Assembly: GCF_947492815.1 (NCBI RefSeq)
Contig: NZ_CANLOB010000027.1
Location: 1 to 64,000 of the forward strand
Direction: 5' to 3'
From: an uncultured Dokdonia sp.
GTDB lineage: Bacteria > Bacteroidota > Bacteroidia > Flavobacteriales > Flavobacteriaceae
DNA length: 64,000 nucleotides
Shown: positions 56,193-63,507 of the stretch, piece after piece
Numbering within the stretch: position 1 is the stretch's first letter
Layout: every line of letters starts with the position of its first letter
Program-made: the position numbers and the translations under genes
Notes under the pieces: model-generated
What the model saw: only the letters and a program-made list of their open reading frames with translations
What the model was told of the DNA's origin: nothing
Database searches by the model: none

Positions 56193-57983
56193 TTGAAGAA
56201 ACCAAAATTTCAAATATTAATCATCACACTCTTACTATTATTTAATAGTAAGAGTTTTATCGGTCAAAACTATCAATTTAAAAAGATTGATTCTTTACTT
56301 ATTAATTTAGAATATAAAAAAGCGCAAGAATATTTAAGTACAATAGATACAGTTACTCTAAATGAATTTAAAAAAGCTCATTGGTATCTTAATTATTGTA
56401 AATCTTTAACCCAAGATGACAGACAAGGTGAAGGTTATAATTATTGCTTAAAAGCTTTAAATATATTTAATCAACTCGATAGTATAAAATGGAGAGCTAA
56501 CACTAACCGTGCAATTATAAAATTACTTAGTCATCAAAACAGTCTAAAAAAAATAGATAGATATATATATATTAACAATTTTATTAATGACGCAGAAAAA
56601 ATTAACTCTCCATCATATCTTAGCGATGCATATTTAATAAAAGGAACTTATTTCTTGAATAAAAGGAATGGAGTTGAAGCAATAAAATGGTATAAAAAAT
56701 CAATATCCAAAGCATTAATAATACAAGATTCTGTTAGAGTTGCTTCTTTACATACAAATATCGGACTTTCATTTGAATATACTAATTACAAGGATGCAGA
56801 AGATTCGGTAATATACTATTATGAAAAGGCTTTACCGATATTCAAAAAAAACAATCAAGATACTTATACTTCATACCTTTATAATAATCTTTCAAAACTT
56901 TACCAAAAGAAAAAACAATATGATGCAGCCTTAAAATATTTGAAATTAGCAGAAAAAACAGACGTTAAAGTAAATATCTCTAAAACTAAATTAATATATC
57001 TCAAAAATTTCCTGTCAATATATTCAGAAAAAGAAGATTATAAAGAAGCAATATTTTATGCTAAACTACTCCTGAAATTAAAAGATAGTATTAATGAATT
57101 AGCACAGAATAATACAATTATTGAAGCTGATAAAAAATATAAAACCCTCGAAAAAGAAAAAGAAAATCTAAAGTTAGAAGTAAAAAATAAACGCTCACAA
57201 ACCATAGCCATTAGCCTCGGCTCCACCCTCCTCCTCGGCTCTATCATCGCCTTCCTCGTATACCGAAACACCAAACGAAAACAACGTATTGCTGAGCAAG
57301 ATCGCGAACTCCAAATACAGAAAACAGAAACCATTTTAAAAGAGAAAGAACTCGAAACCATCAATGCCATGGTCTCTGGACAAGAAAAAGAACGCCTGCG
57401 ACTTGCAGGCGAGTTACATGATAATCTAGGCAGTACATTAGCCACGGTTCGTATGCAAGTTGAGAATCTAGAACGTAACCTAGATAAAGTTGATGATCCA
57501 AAAGCATTACTACAAAAAACCAATGCGCTGGTGAATGAGGCCTATCAAAAAGTACGTACCATATCCCATGAGCGTAATAGTGGTGTTTTGGCAAAAAACG
57601 GACTCTTACCTGCCATTCAGAAACTAGCCCGCACGGTTTCTTCTAATAATAACCTTCAGGTAGAGGTACAAGATTTTGGTCTAGAAAATAGAATTGCTAA
57701 TGAACTAGAAATTACGATTTTCAGAATCATCCAGGAACTTGTTACCAATATCGTAAAACATGCCAATGCCGGCGAAGCCAATATCTCCCTAACGCAACAT
57801 GACAACGAACTCAATATCATGGTAGAAGACAATGGAAAAGGATTTAAAGTAGGCAAACTCAAAGAAAAAGATGGCATGGGACTCGGTAACATAGAACGTC
57901 GCATAGAACATTTAGAAGGAACCATGGAAGTAGATAGTGCTCTAGGAAGAGGTACAAGTATAAGTATAGATATCCCTTTATAA
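56193..57983 (+). CDS. TPR-containing histidine kinase 2 (HisKA_3 type)
   Basis: The start is placed at TTG 56193, 7 bp after the upstream stop, because the protein then opens with a signal peptide (KKPKFQILIITLLLLFNSKS). An ATG at 56157 would overlap the previous gene by 29 bp. The roughly 596-aa product has TPR repeats (VRVASLHTNIGLSFEYTNYK, YLYNNLSKLYQKKKQYDAAL), one membrane helix, then the HisKA_3 domain (AGELHDNLGSTLATV, phosphoacceptor His about 409) and HATPase. From the membrane helix on, it matches kinase 1 with 16 differences in about 245 residues. Base composition turns visibly GC-richer near 57.19 kb. Confidence 0.92.
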   Translation: MKKPKFQILIITLLLLFNSKSFIGQNYQFKKIDSLLINLEYKKAQEYLSTIDTVTLNEFKKAHWYLNYCKSLTQDDRQGEGYNYCLKALNIFNQLDSIKWRANTNRAIIKLLSHQNSLKKIDRYIYINNFINDAEKINSPSYLSDAYLIKGTYFLNKRNGVEAIKWYKKSISKALIIQDSVRVASLHTNIGLSFEYTNYKDAEDSVIYYYEKALPIFKKNNQDTYTSYLYNNLSKLYQKKKQYDAALKYLKLAEKTDVKVNISKTKLIYLKNFLSIYSEKEDYKEAIFYAKLLLKLKDSINELAQNNTIIEADKKYKTLEKEKENLKLEVKNKRSQTIAISLGSTLLLGSIIAFLVYRNTKRKQRIAEQDRELQIQKTETILKEKELETINAMVSGQEKERLRLAGELHDNLGSTLATVRMQVENLERNLDKVDDPKALLQKTNALVNEAYQKVRTISHERNSGVLAKNGLLPAIQKLARTVSSNNNLQVEVQDFGLENRIANELEITIFRIIQELVTNIVKHANAGEANISLTQHDNELNIMVEDNGKGFKVGKLKEKDGMGLGNIERRIEHLEGTMEVDSALGRGTSISIDIPL

Positions 57984-58026
57984 GAATACTAGTATATTTA
58001 TAACATAAAATATAGATTTCAAATTC

Positions 58027-58072
58027 GGTGATTTCGATACAATTTGCTTCTAGCAAATCACTCAATCTCCTT
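58027..58072. repeat. REP-like intergenic repeat, copy 3
   Basis: GATTTCGATACAATTTGCTT followed by CTAGCAAATCACTCAATCTC, between kinase 2 and the response regulator. The hairpin core ATTTGCT/AGCAAAT is shared with copies at 50427 and 53913. Confidence 0.55.
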
Positions 58073-58098
58073 TCAGTATACAAAACAATAGACTTATT

Positions 58099-58728
58099 AT
58101 GATTACAGTAGCCATCGCCGAAGATCACCAATCCCTTATAGACGGGATCTCTTTACTTTTAAAATATGAAGAAGGCATTTCGATTATAGGAACTTCAAAC
58201 GATGGTAAAGAGTTATTGGATATTGTTCGTTTAAAACAACCTAAAGTGGTGATAATGGATATTCGCATGCCTAAACTAGATGGTATCGAAGCCACTAAAA
58301 TCATTATGAAAGAATTTCCGCACACCAAGATCATTGCGTTTTCTATGTTTGATCAAGACCAAGCTGTGATACAAATGCGCGATGCCGGCGCCAAAGGATA
58401 TATTCTAAAAAATAGTCCGCTAGAAGAAATTTTAAAAGCCATATATGCCGTGATGCAAGGCAAGGTTTACTATGATACTGGCATCGATCAGAATCTGTTT
58501 AATGACGCTTTCGCGAAAGCAAAAACACCAAAATCCGTTTTATCTAAAAGCGAACGGGAAATTTTACGCCTCATCGCCCAAAACAAAACCTCATCAGAAA
58601 TTGCAGATGTACGCTTTACAGCGGTCTCTACAGTAGAGAAACATCGTAAAAACATGATGCGCAAACTAGGCCTTAGTGGTAAAGGTGAATTATTAAAATA
58701 TGCTATAGAAAAGAAATACGATTTCTAG
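58099..58728 (+). CDS. NarL/FixJ (LuxR) family response regulator
   Basis: The 209-aa protein has a receiver domain (phosphoacceptor Asp54 in VVIMDIRMPKLDG; conserved Lys in GYILKNSP) and a C-terminal LuxR helix-turn-helix (LSKSEREILRLIAQNKTSSE, then VSTVEKHRKNMMRKL). It is the evident partner of kinases 1 and 2. NarL-type proteins bind 7-2-7 inverted heptamers, and five such sites head the units around it. A palindrome copy (58507-58520) encodes AFAKA in the linker. No own operator was found, so it is probably read from operon 2. Confidence 0.95.
   Translation: MITVAIAEDHQSLIDGISLLLKYEEGISIIGTSNDGKELLDIVRLKQPKVVIMDIRMPKLDGIEATKIIMKEFPHTKIIAFSMFDQDQAVIQMRDAGAKGYILKNSPLEEILKAIYAVMQGKVYYDTGIDQNLFNDAFAKAKTPKSVLSKSEREILRLIAQNKTSSEIADVRFTAVSTVEKHRKNMMRKLGLSGKGELLKYAIEKKYDF
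58507..58520. repeat. GCTTTCGCGAAAGC palindrome inside the response regulator gene
   Basis: Perfect copy in the AFAKA-encoding frame, located in the inter-domain linker. Confidence 0.9.
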
Positions 58729-58964
58729 CATTCCCGTCTTCATAGATTAATTCAACTCTAAATGCTTCTAAATACAAAATGACCTCCAATACTATATACT
58801 ATGTAATTGATATTATTTTAACAATTACAAGTATATATTACTAATTTCCAGTGATTTAACAGCATTTTCTATTGGTTATTATTTTTTACAAAAATTCAAT
58901 ATTCGGTTATAAACCATCATATTATTATGGTTTTACCTTAAAATATGTATATTAAAAACGCAAA

Positions 58965-59012
58965 ATACCCTATACTAGGTATTTTTTTTAATAACCATTA
59001 TAAGTACTTTTA
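58965..59012 (+). promoter_or_regulatory. operator 3 plus -7 box
   Basis: Dyad ATACCCTATACTAGGTAT at 58965-58982. TACTTTTA is at 59005-59012, exactly 40 bp start to start. The gene start at 59036 follows. Confidence 0.68.
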
Positions 59013-59035
59013 ACAAGTAAAAAATCACTAACACA

Positions 59036-59452
59036 ATGAAAAAAATAATTTTAGTTGCCGCATTTCTTATGTTATCAATCTTTCAAGGATTTTCTCAAGA
59101 TCGAGATTTTGATGGGCTTTGGGAAGGAGTTCTAGAAAAAGAAAATGGAGAACAATATAAGCTCACCTTATTTATAGAAGATAATAACGTATATGGTGTC
59201 ACAACAGATGAGGATGATGATTTAGTAAAAGACAGGCAATTTGAAGTACAGATAAGCAAAGGGTATGGAGAACATCTTAATTTTTTCTGGATCAACAAAG
59301 GGGGAGTTTGGACAGAAACACAAATGTTTTCACTTTCTTGGTCATCTGACTCTGAGTTGTCTGTTTTTCATACCAGACATGTTTCTAATAAATCTGATGA
59401 AATAGATGGGAATACAGATTGGGGATACTTTGCAAAGGGTACACTTAAGTAA
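59036..59452 (+). CDS. small exported protein controlled by operator 3
   Basis: The 138-aa protein has a signal peptide (MKKIILVAAFLMLSIFQGFSQ) and a compact beta-rich domain (DGLWEGVLEKENGEQYKLTL), lipocalin/calycin-like by pattern. No family was recognised. It forms its own unit between operator 3 and a terminator, so it is a probable output of the two-component locus. Confidence 0.72.
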   Translation: MKKIILVAAFLMLSIFQGFSQDRDFDGLWEGVLEKENGEQYKLTLFIEDNNVYGVTTDEDDDLVKDRQFEVQISKGYGEHLNFFWINKGGVWTETQMFSLSWSSDSELSVFHTRHVSNKSDEIDGNTDWGYFAKGTLK

Positions 59453-59476
59453 AAAAAGACACAATATCATCAGTGG

Positions 59477-59512
59477 AAAAGGCGAGTTATTTATATAAAT
59501 AATTCGCCTTTT
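59477..59512 (+). terminator. rho-independent terminator
   Basis: Long stem AAAAGGCGAGTTATTT / AAATAATTCGCCTTTT with one G-T pair, followed by ATTTT. Confidence 0.8.
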
Positions 59513-59534
59513 ATTTTACAAGTATTTTTTACAA

Positions 59535-59582
59535 ATACCTAGTGATGGGTATTTTATCTTCTCTTTATTCTCTCTAGTTTTA
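59535..59582 (+). promoter_or_regulatory. operator 4 plus -7 box
   Basis: Dyad ATACCTAGTGATGGGTAT at 59535-59552. TAGTTTTA is at 59575-59582, exactly 40 bp start to start. The start codon of the next gene (59587) lies only 4 bp past the -7 box, so that message may be leaderless. Confidence 0.68.
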
Positions 59583-59586
59583 AACT

Positions 59587-59970
59587 ATGAATGTAACCCA
59601 AGAAATCATAGCAAGTATAGAACAAGCTTGCTCACAGAAACAAAAGTTAAATATACAGCAAACACTAAAAATCATTACTGCCTATAGAGCTATTTCTAAT
59701 GATCCTGAACTTATAGATAAAATACTCCACCTTATTAAGATGTACAGCAAGCAAGAGCTTTATTCTAATACTCTATCAGCTAGGCAAAATCAAATTTTTA
59801 ATCTTATTGGTTTAGATTTCTCTTCCAAAGAAATTGCAAGTATGTTAGCCATTAGTGAAGCCACTGTAAGTACGCATCGCAAAAATATGATTAGGAAACT
59901 ACACATCTCAGGGGCTGGTGCATTACAAAAATTAGCCTACCAATACCTCCACAAAAATGAGGAGTTATAA
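59587..59970 (+). CDS. LuxR-type HTH protein without receiver domain
   Basis: The 127-aa protein has a helical N-terminal half of about 55 residues unlike a receiver domain and a C-terminal LuxR HTH (LSARQNQIFNLIGLDFSSKE, then ATVSTHRKNMIRKL). The recognition helix shares HRKNMxRKL with the response regulator at 58099, so both may bind the same operators. It could be a constitutive or modulating competitor. It lies behind operator 4, and operator 5 begins right at its stop codon. Confidence 0.85.
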   Translation: MNVTQEIIASIEQACSQKQKLNIQQTLKIITAYRAISNDPELIDKILHLIKMYSKQELYSNTLSARQNQIFNLIGLDFSSKEIASMLAISEATVSTHRKNMIRKLHISGAGALQKLAYQYLHKNEEL

Positions 59971-60018
59971 ATACCCTAAAGAGGGTATGTTTTAATGGGT
60001 ATAGTATACTTACTTTTA
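59971..60018 (+). promoter_or_regulatory. operator 5 plus -7 box
   Basis: Dyad ATACCCTAAAGAGGGTAT at 59971-59988, directly after the previous stop codon. TACTTTTA is at 60011-60018, exactly 40 bp start to start. An extra half-site GGGTAT lies at 59997-60002. Confidence 0.66.
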
Positions 60019-60042
60019 GGTAGTTTACATACCTATATTGCC

Positions 60043-60132
60043 ATGGAAATAGAATTTGCTATTAGTATTACGGTTACCTATGTTTTAATAAAGATAGACT
60101 TCTCACTATCTATAAGTAAAGATCAAAAATAA
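60043..60132 (+). CDS. putative 29-aa small protein controlled by operator 5
   Basis: An ATG 32 bp after the start of the -7 box, the same distance as in the other units, opens a 29-codon frame. It encodes a hydrophobic N-terminal part (EFAISITVTYVLIKI) and a polar end, finishing inside a strong terminator. No family is known. The alternative is that this unit (about 60024-60165) makes a small RNA and the frame is accidental. Confidence 0.45.
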   Translation: MEIEFAISITVTYVLIKIDFSLSISKDQK

Positions 60133-60165
60133 AAAGCTCCTAAATGGAGCTTTTTATTTTTGATC
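60121..60165. terminator. bidirectional terminator with a perfect 20-bp stem
   Basis: 60121-60140 is the exact reverse complement of 60146-60165, with loop TAAAT. It ends the operator-5 unit on the plus strand and glyA on the minus strand. Confidence 0.9.
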
Positions 60166-60176
60166 TTATACATTAA

Positions 60177-61451
60177 TTATGCAACAAATAACGGTTTATC
60201 CCCCATCATTGCATTTACGTTACTAGCAATTGCTTCTAAGGCAGCATCATCTTCGTGATTCATAATCGCTTCGTCTATAAAGTCAACGATCATTTGCATA
60301 TCCTCTTCTTTTAAACCTCTTGTAGTAATTGCAGCTGTACCAATACGAATTCCTGATGTTACAAATGGTGATTTATCATCAAAAGGCACCATATTTTTAT
60401 TTACTGTAATATCTGCTTTTCCTAAGGCAGCTTCGGCGGCTTTTCCTGTGATATCTTTATTACGAAGATCAATAAGCATCATATGGTTATCGGTTCCTCC
60501 AGAAATAATATCATAGCCTTTAGCTACAAATGCAGCAGCCATTACTTTTGCATTTTTTTGAACTTGAACCATATAGTGTAAGAAATCATCCGTCAGTGCT
60601 TCTCCAAAAGCAATCGCTTTGGCCGCAATGATATGCTCTAAAGGTCCTCCTTGATTCCCTGGGAAGATACCGCTGTCTAACAAAGATGACATCATACGTG
60701 GTTTTCCGCTTTTGAGTGTGATTCCAAATGGGTTTTCAAAATCTTTCCCCATTAAAATAAGACCACCTCTTGGCCCACGAAGGGTTTTATGAGTGGTTGT
60801 CGTTACTACGTGACAATGCGGAATTGGATCTGAGATAATTCCTTTAGCGATCAAACCAGCTGGATGTGCGATATCTGCCATCAAAATAGCATTTATACTG
60901 TCTGCAATTTCGCGAAAGCGTGCATAATCAATTTCACGAGAATAGGCGCTTGCACCAGCTATAATCATTTTTGGCTTTTCTTGTAAAGCAATCTCTTGTA
61001 TTTTATCATAGTTTAAACGTCCTGTCTCCTTCTCTACTCCGTAAAAAACAGGATTGTATAAACGTCCAGAAAAGTTTACTGGAGAACCATGCGTTAAGTG
61101 TCCTCCATGAGAAAGGTCAAACCCTAAAAAAGTATCTCCAGGTTTTAAACATGCATGAAAAACAGCTGTATTTGCTTGAGATCCTGAATGTGGTTGTACA
61201 TTTGCATAGGCAGCTCCAAAAAGTTCTTTAGCGCGTTCTATAGCAATTGTTTCTACTTCATCTACTACCTCACATCCACCGTAATATCGTTTTCCTGGAT
61301 ATCCTTCGGCATACTTATTTGTAAGTACTGATCCTGCGGCTTCCATTACTTGGTCACTAACAAAATTTTCTGAAGCAATTAATTCTAAGCCATCTAATTG
61401 GCGTTCTTTTTCTTCTTGTATTAAATCAAAAATAGCTGTGTCGCGTTGCAT
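60177..61451 (-). CDS. glyA: serine hydroxymethyltransferase
   Basis: The 424-aa PLP enzyme interconverts serine and glycine and charges tetrahydrofolate with a one-carbon unit. The PLP lysine is Lys222 in VVTTTTHKTLRGPRGG. The N-terminal GLELIASENFVSDQVMEAAG and YAEGYPGKRYYGGCE blocks are typical. It is divergent from fahA across 113 bp and shares a terminator with the small unit at 60.0 kb. A partial palindrome (TTTCGCGAAAGC, 60908-60919) lies inside. Confidence 0.97.
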   Translation of the reverse strand: MQRDTAIFDLIQEEKERQLDGLELIASENFVSDQVMEAAGSVLTNKYAEGYPGKRYYGGCEVVDEVETIAIERAKELFGAAYANVQPHSGSQANTAVFHACLKPGDTFLGFDLSHGGHLTHGSPVNFSGRLYNPVFYGVEKETGRLNYDKIQEIALQEKPKMIIAGASAYSREIDYARFREIADSINAILMADIAHPAGLIAKGIISDPIPHCHVVTTTTHKTLRGPRGGLILMGKDFENPFGITLKSGKPRMMSSLLDSGIFPGNQGGPLEHIIAAKAIAFGEALTDDFLHYMVQVQKNAKVMAAAFVAKGYDIISGGTDNHMMLIDLRNKDITGKAAEAALGKADITVNKNMVPFDDKSPFVTSGIRIGTAAITTRGLKEEDMQMIVDFIDEAIMNHEDDAALEAIASNVNAMMGDKPLFVA

Positions 61452-61518
61452 AATATATCTTATGTTAAAAAGAGATGTAAAAATAACATAAAGTCTTTAT
61501 TACAGTACTATAAAATCC

Positions 61519-61526
61519 TATATTTG
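61519..61526 (+). promoter_or_regulatory. -7 box of fahA
   Basis: TATATTTG matches the Bacteroidota -7 consensus and lies 38 bp before the fahA start codon. No convincing -33 TTG was seen. Confidence 0.45.
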
Positions 61527-61564
61527 GGTAGCAAAATTTACTAACATCTTATTAAGAACCACAT

Positions 61565-62857
61565 ATGCCACTATCTGCTAACAATCCCTCGATAAAAACT
61601 TGGCTAAAAACCCCCAAGAACACTGATTTTCCCATTCAAAATATTCCTTTTGGTGTATTTCTAACACGTGATGATGTCATTACCATCGGTACGCGTATTG
61701 GAGATTATGCTATTGACCTAGGTGCATTGCATCAGTTAGGATATTTTGAAGGAATCCCACTTACAGATGATATCTTTTTGCAGGATACGTTAAATGACTT
61801 TATTGCAGATGGTCGTAAGACATGGCGATTGGTACGTAATCGTATTTCTGAGATTTTTGAAGAAAATAATACCGCTTTGCGCGAAAATCAAAAACACCGG
61901 GAGACTGTTATTTTTGATATGAATGAAATCGAAATGCAACTTCCTGTACAAATAGGTGATTATACAGATTTTTATTCAAGTATTGAACATGCAACCAATG
62001 TAGGAACCATGTTTCGAGGTGAAGAAAATGCATTAATGCCAAACTGGTTACACTTACCTGTAGCCTATCATGGTAGGAGTTCTTCTGTGATTCCATCAGG
62101 AATTCCTGTGCATAGACCACAAGGACAAAAATTACCTAATGGAGCAACAGAGCCTATTTTTGGACCTTCTCGTTTGGTAGATTTTGAATTAGAAATGGCG
62201 TTTATCACCACTGCGGCAAATCACTTAGGTGAATCGATCTCTACAGAAGATGCTGAAGATAATATCTTTGGATTGGTACTCTTTAATGATTGGAGCGCAC
62301 GTGATATTCAGAAATGGGAGTATGTGCCATTAGGGCCTTTCTTAGCAAAGAACTTTGCTTCTTCTATCTCTCCATGGATTGTGACATTAGATGCATTAGA
62401 GCCCTATAGAGTAGAAAGCCCTAAGCCTAAAAAGGAACTCCTTCCTTATTTACAATATGAAGGAAAAAAGAGTTTTGATATCAAATTAGAAGTAGCATTA
62501 CAACCTGAAGGAAAAAAAGAAACGGTCGTAGCTAAGTCTAACTTCAAATATATGTACTGGAATATGAGTCAGCAGTTGGCACATCATACTGTAAATGGGT
62601 GCCCAGTCAATGCAGGAGATATGATGGGTAGCGGAACGTTATCTGGTCCTACGCCAGATTCATATGGATCTATGCTAGAATTATCTTGGCGTGGAGAACG
62701 TCCTGTACGTTTAGATGAAGGTGGTGATCGTAAGTTTATAGAAGATAATGATACGGTTATTATACGTGGCCATTGTAAATCAAAAGATACCCCTCGTATC
62801 GGTTTTGGAGAAGTATCTACGAAGTTATTACCTGTCTTCCAACCTAAAACGAAGTAA
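61565..62857 (+). CDS. fahA: fumarylacetoacetase
   Basis: The 430-aa enzyme splits fumarylacetoacetate into fumarate and acetoacetate, the last step of tyrosine breakdown. The conserved blocks are FYSSIEHATNVGTMFRGEEN with catalytic and metal residues, LPVAYHGRSSSVIPSG, VDFELEMAF, and WEYVPLGPFLAKNFASSISPW. Length and ends are normal. Its last 12 codons and the terminator hairpin behind it are repeated twice more downstream (62968 and 63114). Confidence 0.96.
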   Translation: MPLSANNPSIKTWLKTPKNTDFPIQNIPFGVFLTRDDVITIGTRIGDYAIDLGALHQLGYFEGIPLTDDIFLQDTLNDFIADGRKTWRLVRNRISEIFEENNTALRENQKHRETVIFDMNEIEMQLPVQIGDYTDFYSSIEHATNVGTMFRGEENALMPNWLHLPVAYHGRSSSVIPSGIPVHRPQGQKLPNGATEPIFGPSRLVDFELEMAFITTAANHLGESISTEDAEDNIFGLVLFNDWSARDIQKWEYVPLGPFLAKNFASSISPWIVTLDALEPYRVESPKPKKELLPYLQYEGKKSFDIKLEVALQPEGKKETVVAKSNFKYMYWNMSQQLAHHTVNGCPVNAGDMMGSGTLSGPTPDSYGSMLELSWRGERPVRLDEGGDRKFIEDNDTVIIRGHCKSKDTPRIGFGEVSTKLLPVFQPKTK

Positions 62858-62967
62858 GAATTAAAATAAATATACCATTACCAAAATCGTAATGGGTGGT
62901 TGTCCTTATAAAAACGTAATTTTTTCAATACGTTTTTATAAGGACTTTCCGTTTTAAGGAACCGACT
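62822..62967 (+). repeat. fahA-tail repeat, unit 1 (original)
   Basis: It contains the last codons of fahA, its stop, and a perfect 17-bp terminator-like stem (62902-62918 with 62929-62945). Confidence 0.85.
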
Positions 62968-63113
62968 AAGTTATTACCTGTTTTTCAGCCTAAAACGAAA
63001 TAAGAATTAAAATAAATATACCATTGTCAAAACCGTAATGGGTGGTTGTCCTGATAAAAATGTAATTTTTTCAATACGTTTTTATCAGGACTTTCCGTTG
63101 CATAGTTAGACCT
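62968..63113 (+). repeat. fahA-tail repeat, unit 2
   Basis: It lies at exactly 146-bp spacing. It encodes the same end KLLPVFQPKTK and stop, with only silent changes. The hairpin (63048-63064 with 63075-63091) shows a paired change (TT...AA to TG...CA) that keeps the stem. Confidence 0.85.
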
Positions 63114-63300
63114 AAGTTATTACCTGTCTTCCAACCTAAAACGAAGTAAGAATTAAAATAATATATACCATTACCAAAACCATAATGATGGGTAGTTATC
63201 ATAAAAAAAGAGTACATTTTCCAGTACTCTTTTTTTATGATTTTCTGTTACTCGGATATCAAAAAACGTAATTTTTAACACGTTTTTATCAGGACTTTTT
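63114..63300 (+). repeat. fahA-tail repeat, unit 3, with a replaced hairpin
   Basis: It lies again at 146-bp spacing, and its tail is identical to unit 1. Its hairpin is replaced by an unrelated perfect 18-bp stem (63198-63215 with 63224-63241). A remnant of the old hairpin's right arm follows at about 63281-63295. Confidence 0.8.
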
Positions 63301-63330
63301 ATTTAAAGAGTAAATAAATACTATCCTTTA

Positions 63331-63481
63331 ACCCGTTGTGTATTTTGATAAAATAACTAGTAATTGTCCTATTAATCTTCATTATATATCTCAAATCCTA
63401 AAGGAAGTGATGAAGATTTCTTCGATTCACCCTTCAGGGAGGGGAAAAAATCAAGAAATCTATTCAAAATGCACAACGGGT
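63331..63481. mobile_element. 151-bp MITE-like element
   Basis: 18-bp terminal inverted repeats (63331-63348 and 63464-63481, one mismatch; ACCCGTTGTG at the left tip) are flanked by a perfect 9-bp direct repeat TATCCTTTA (63322-63330 and 63482-63490), a target-site duplication. There is no coding capacity, so it must be moved by a transposase encoded elsewhere. Confidence 0.75.
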
Positions 63482-63507
63482 TATCCTTTACTATTGTAAT
63501 AATCAGT

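Noticed and set aside
57056..57925. Long minus-strand frames opposite kinase 2
   Set aside because: They are mirror frames of the GC-richer, highly conserved kinase domain, with no plausible domain content.
62822..63300. CRISPR-like array
   Set aside because: The 146-bp units are direct copies of the fahA end without unique spacers, and no cas gene is present.
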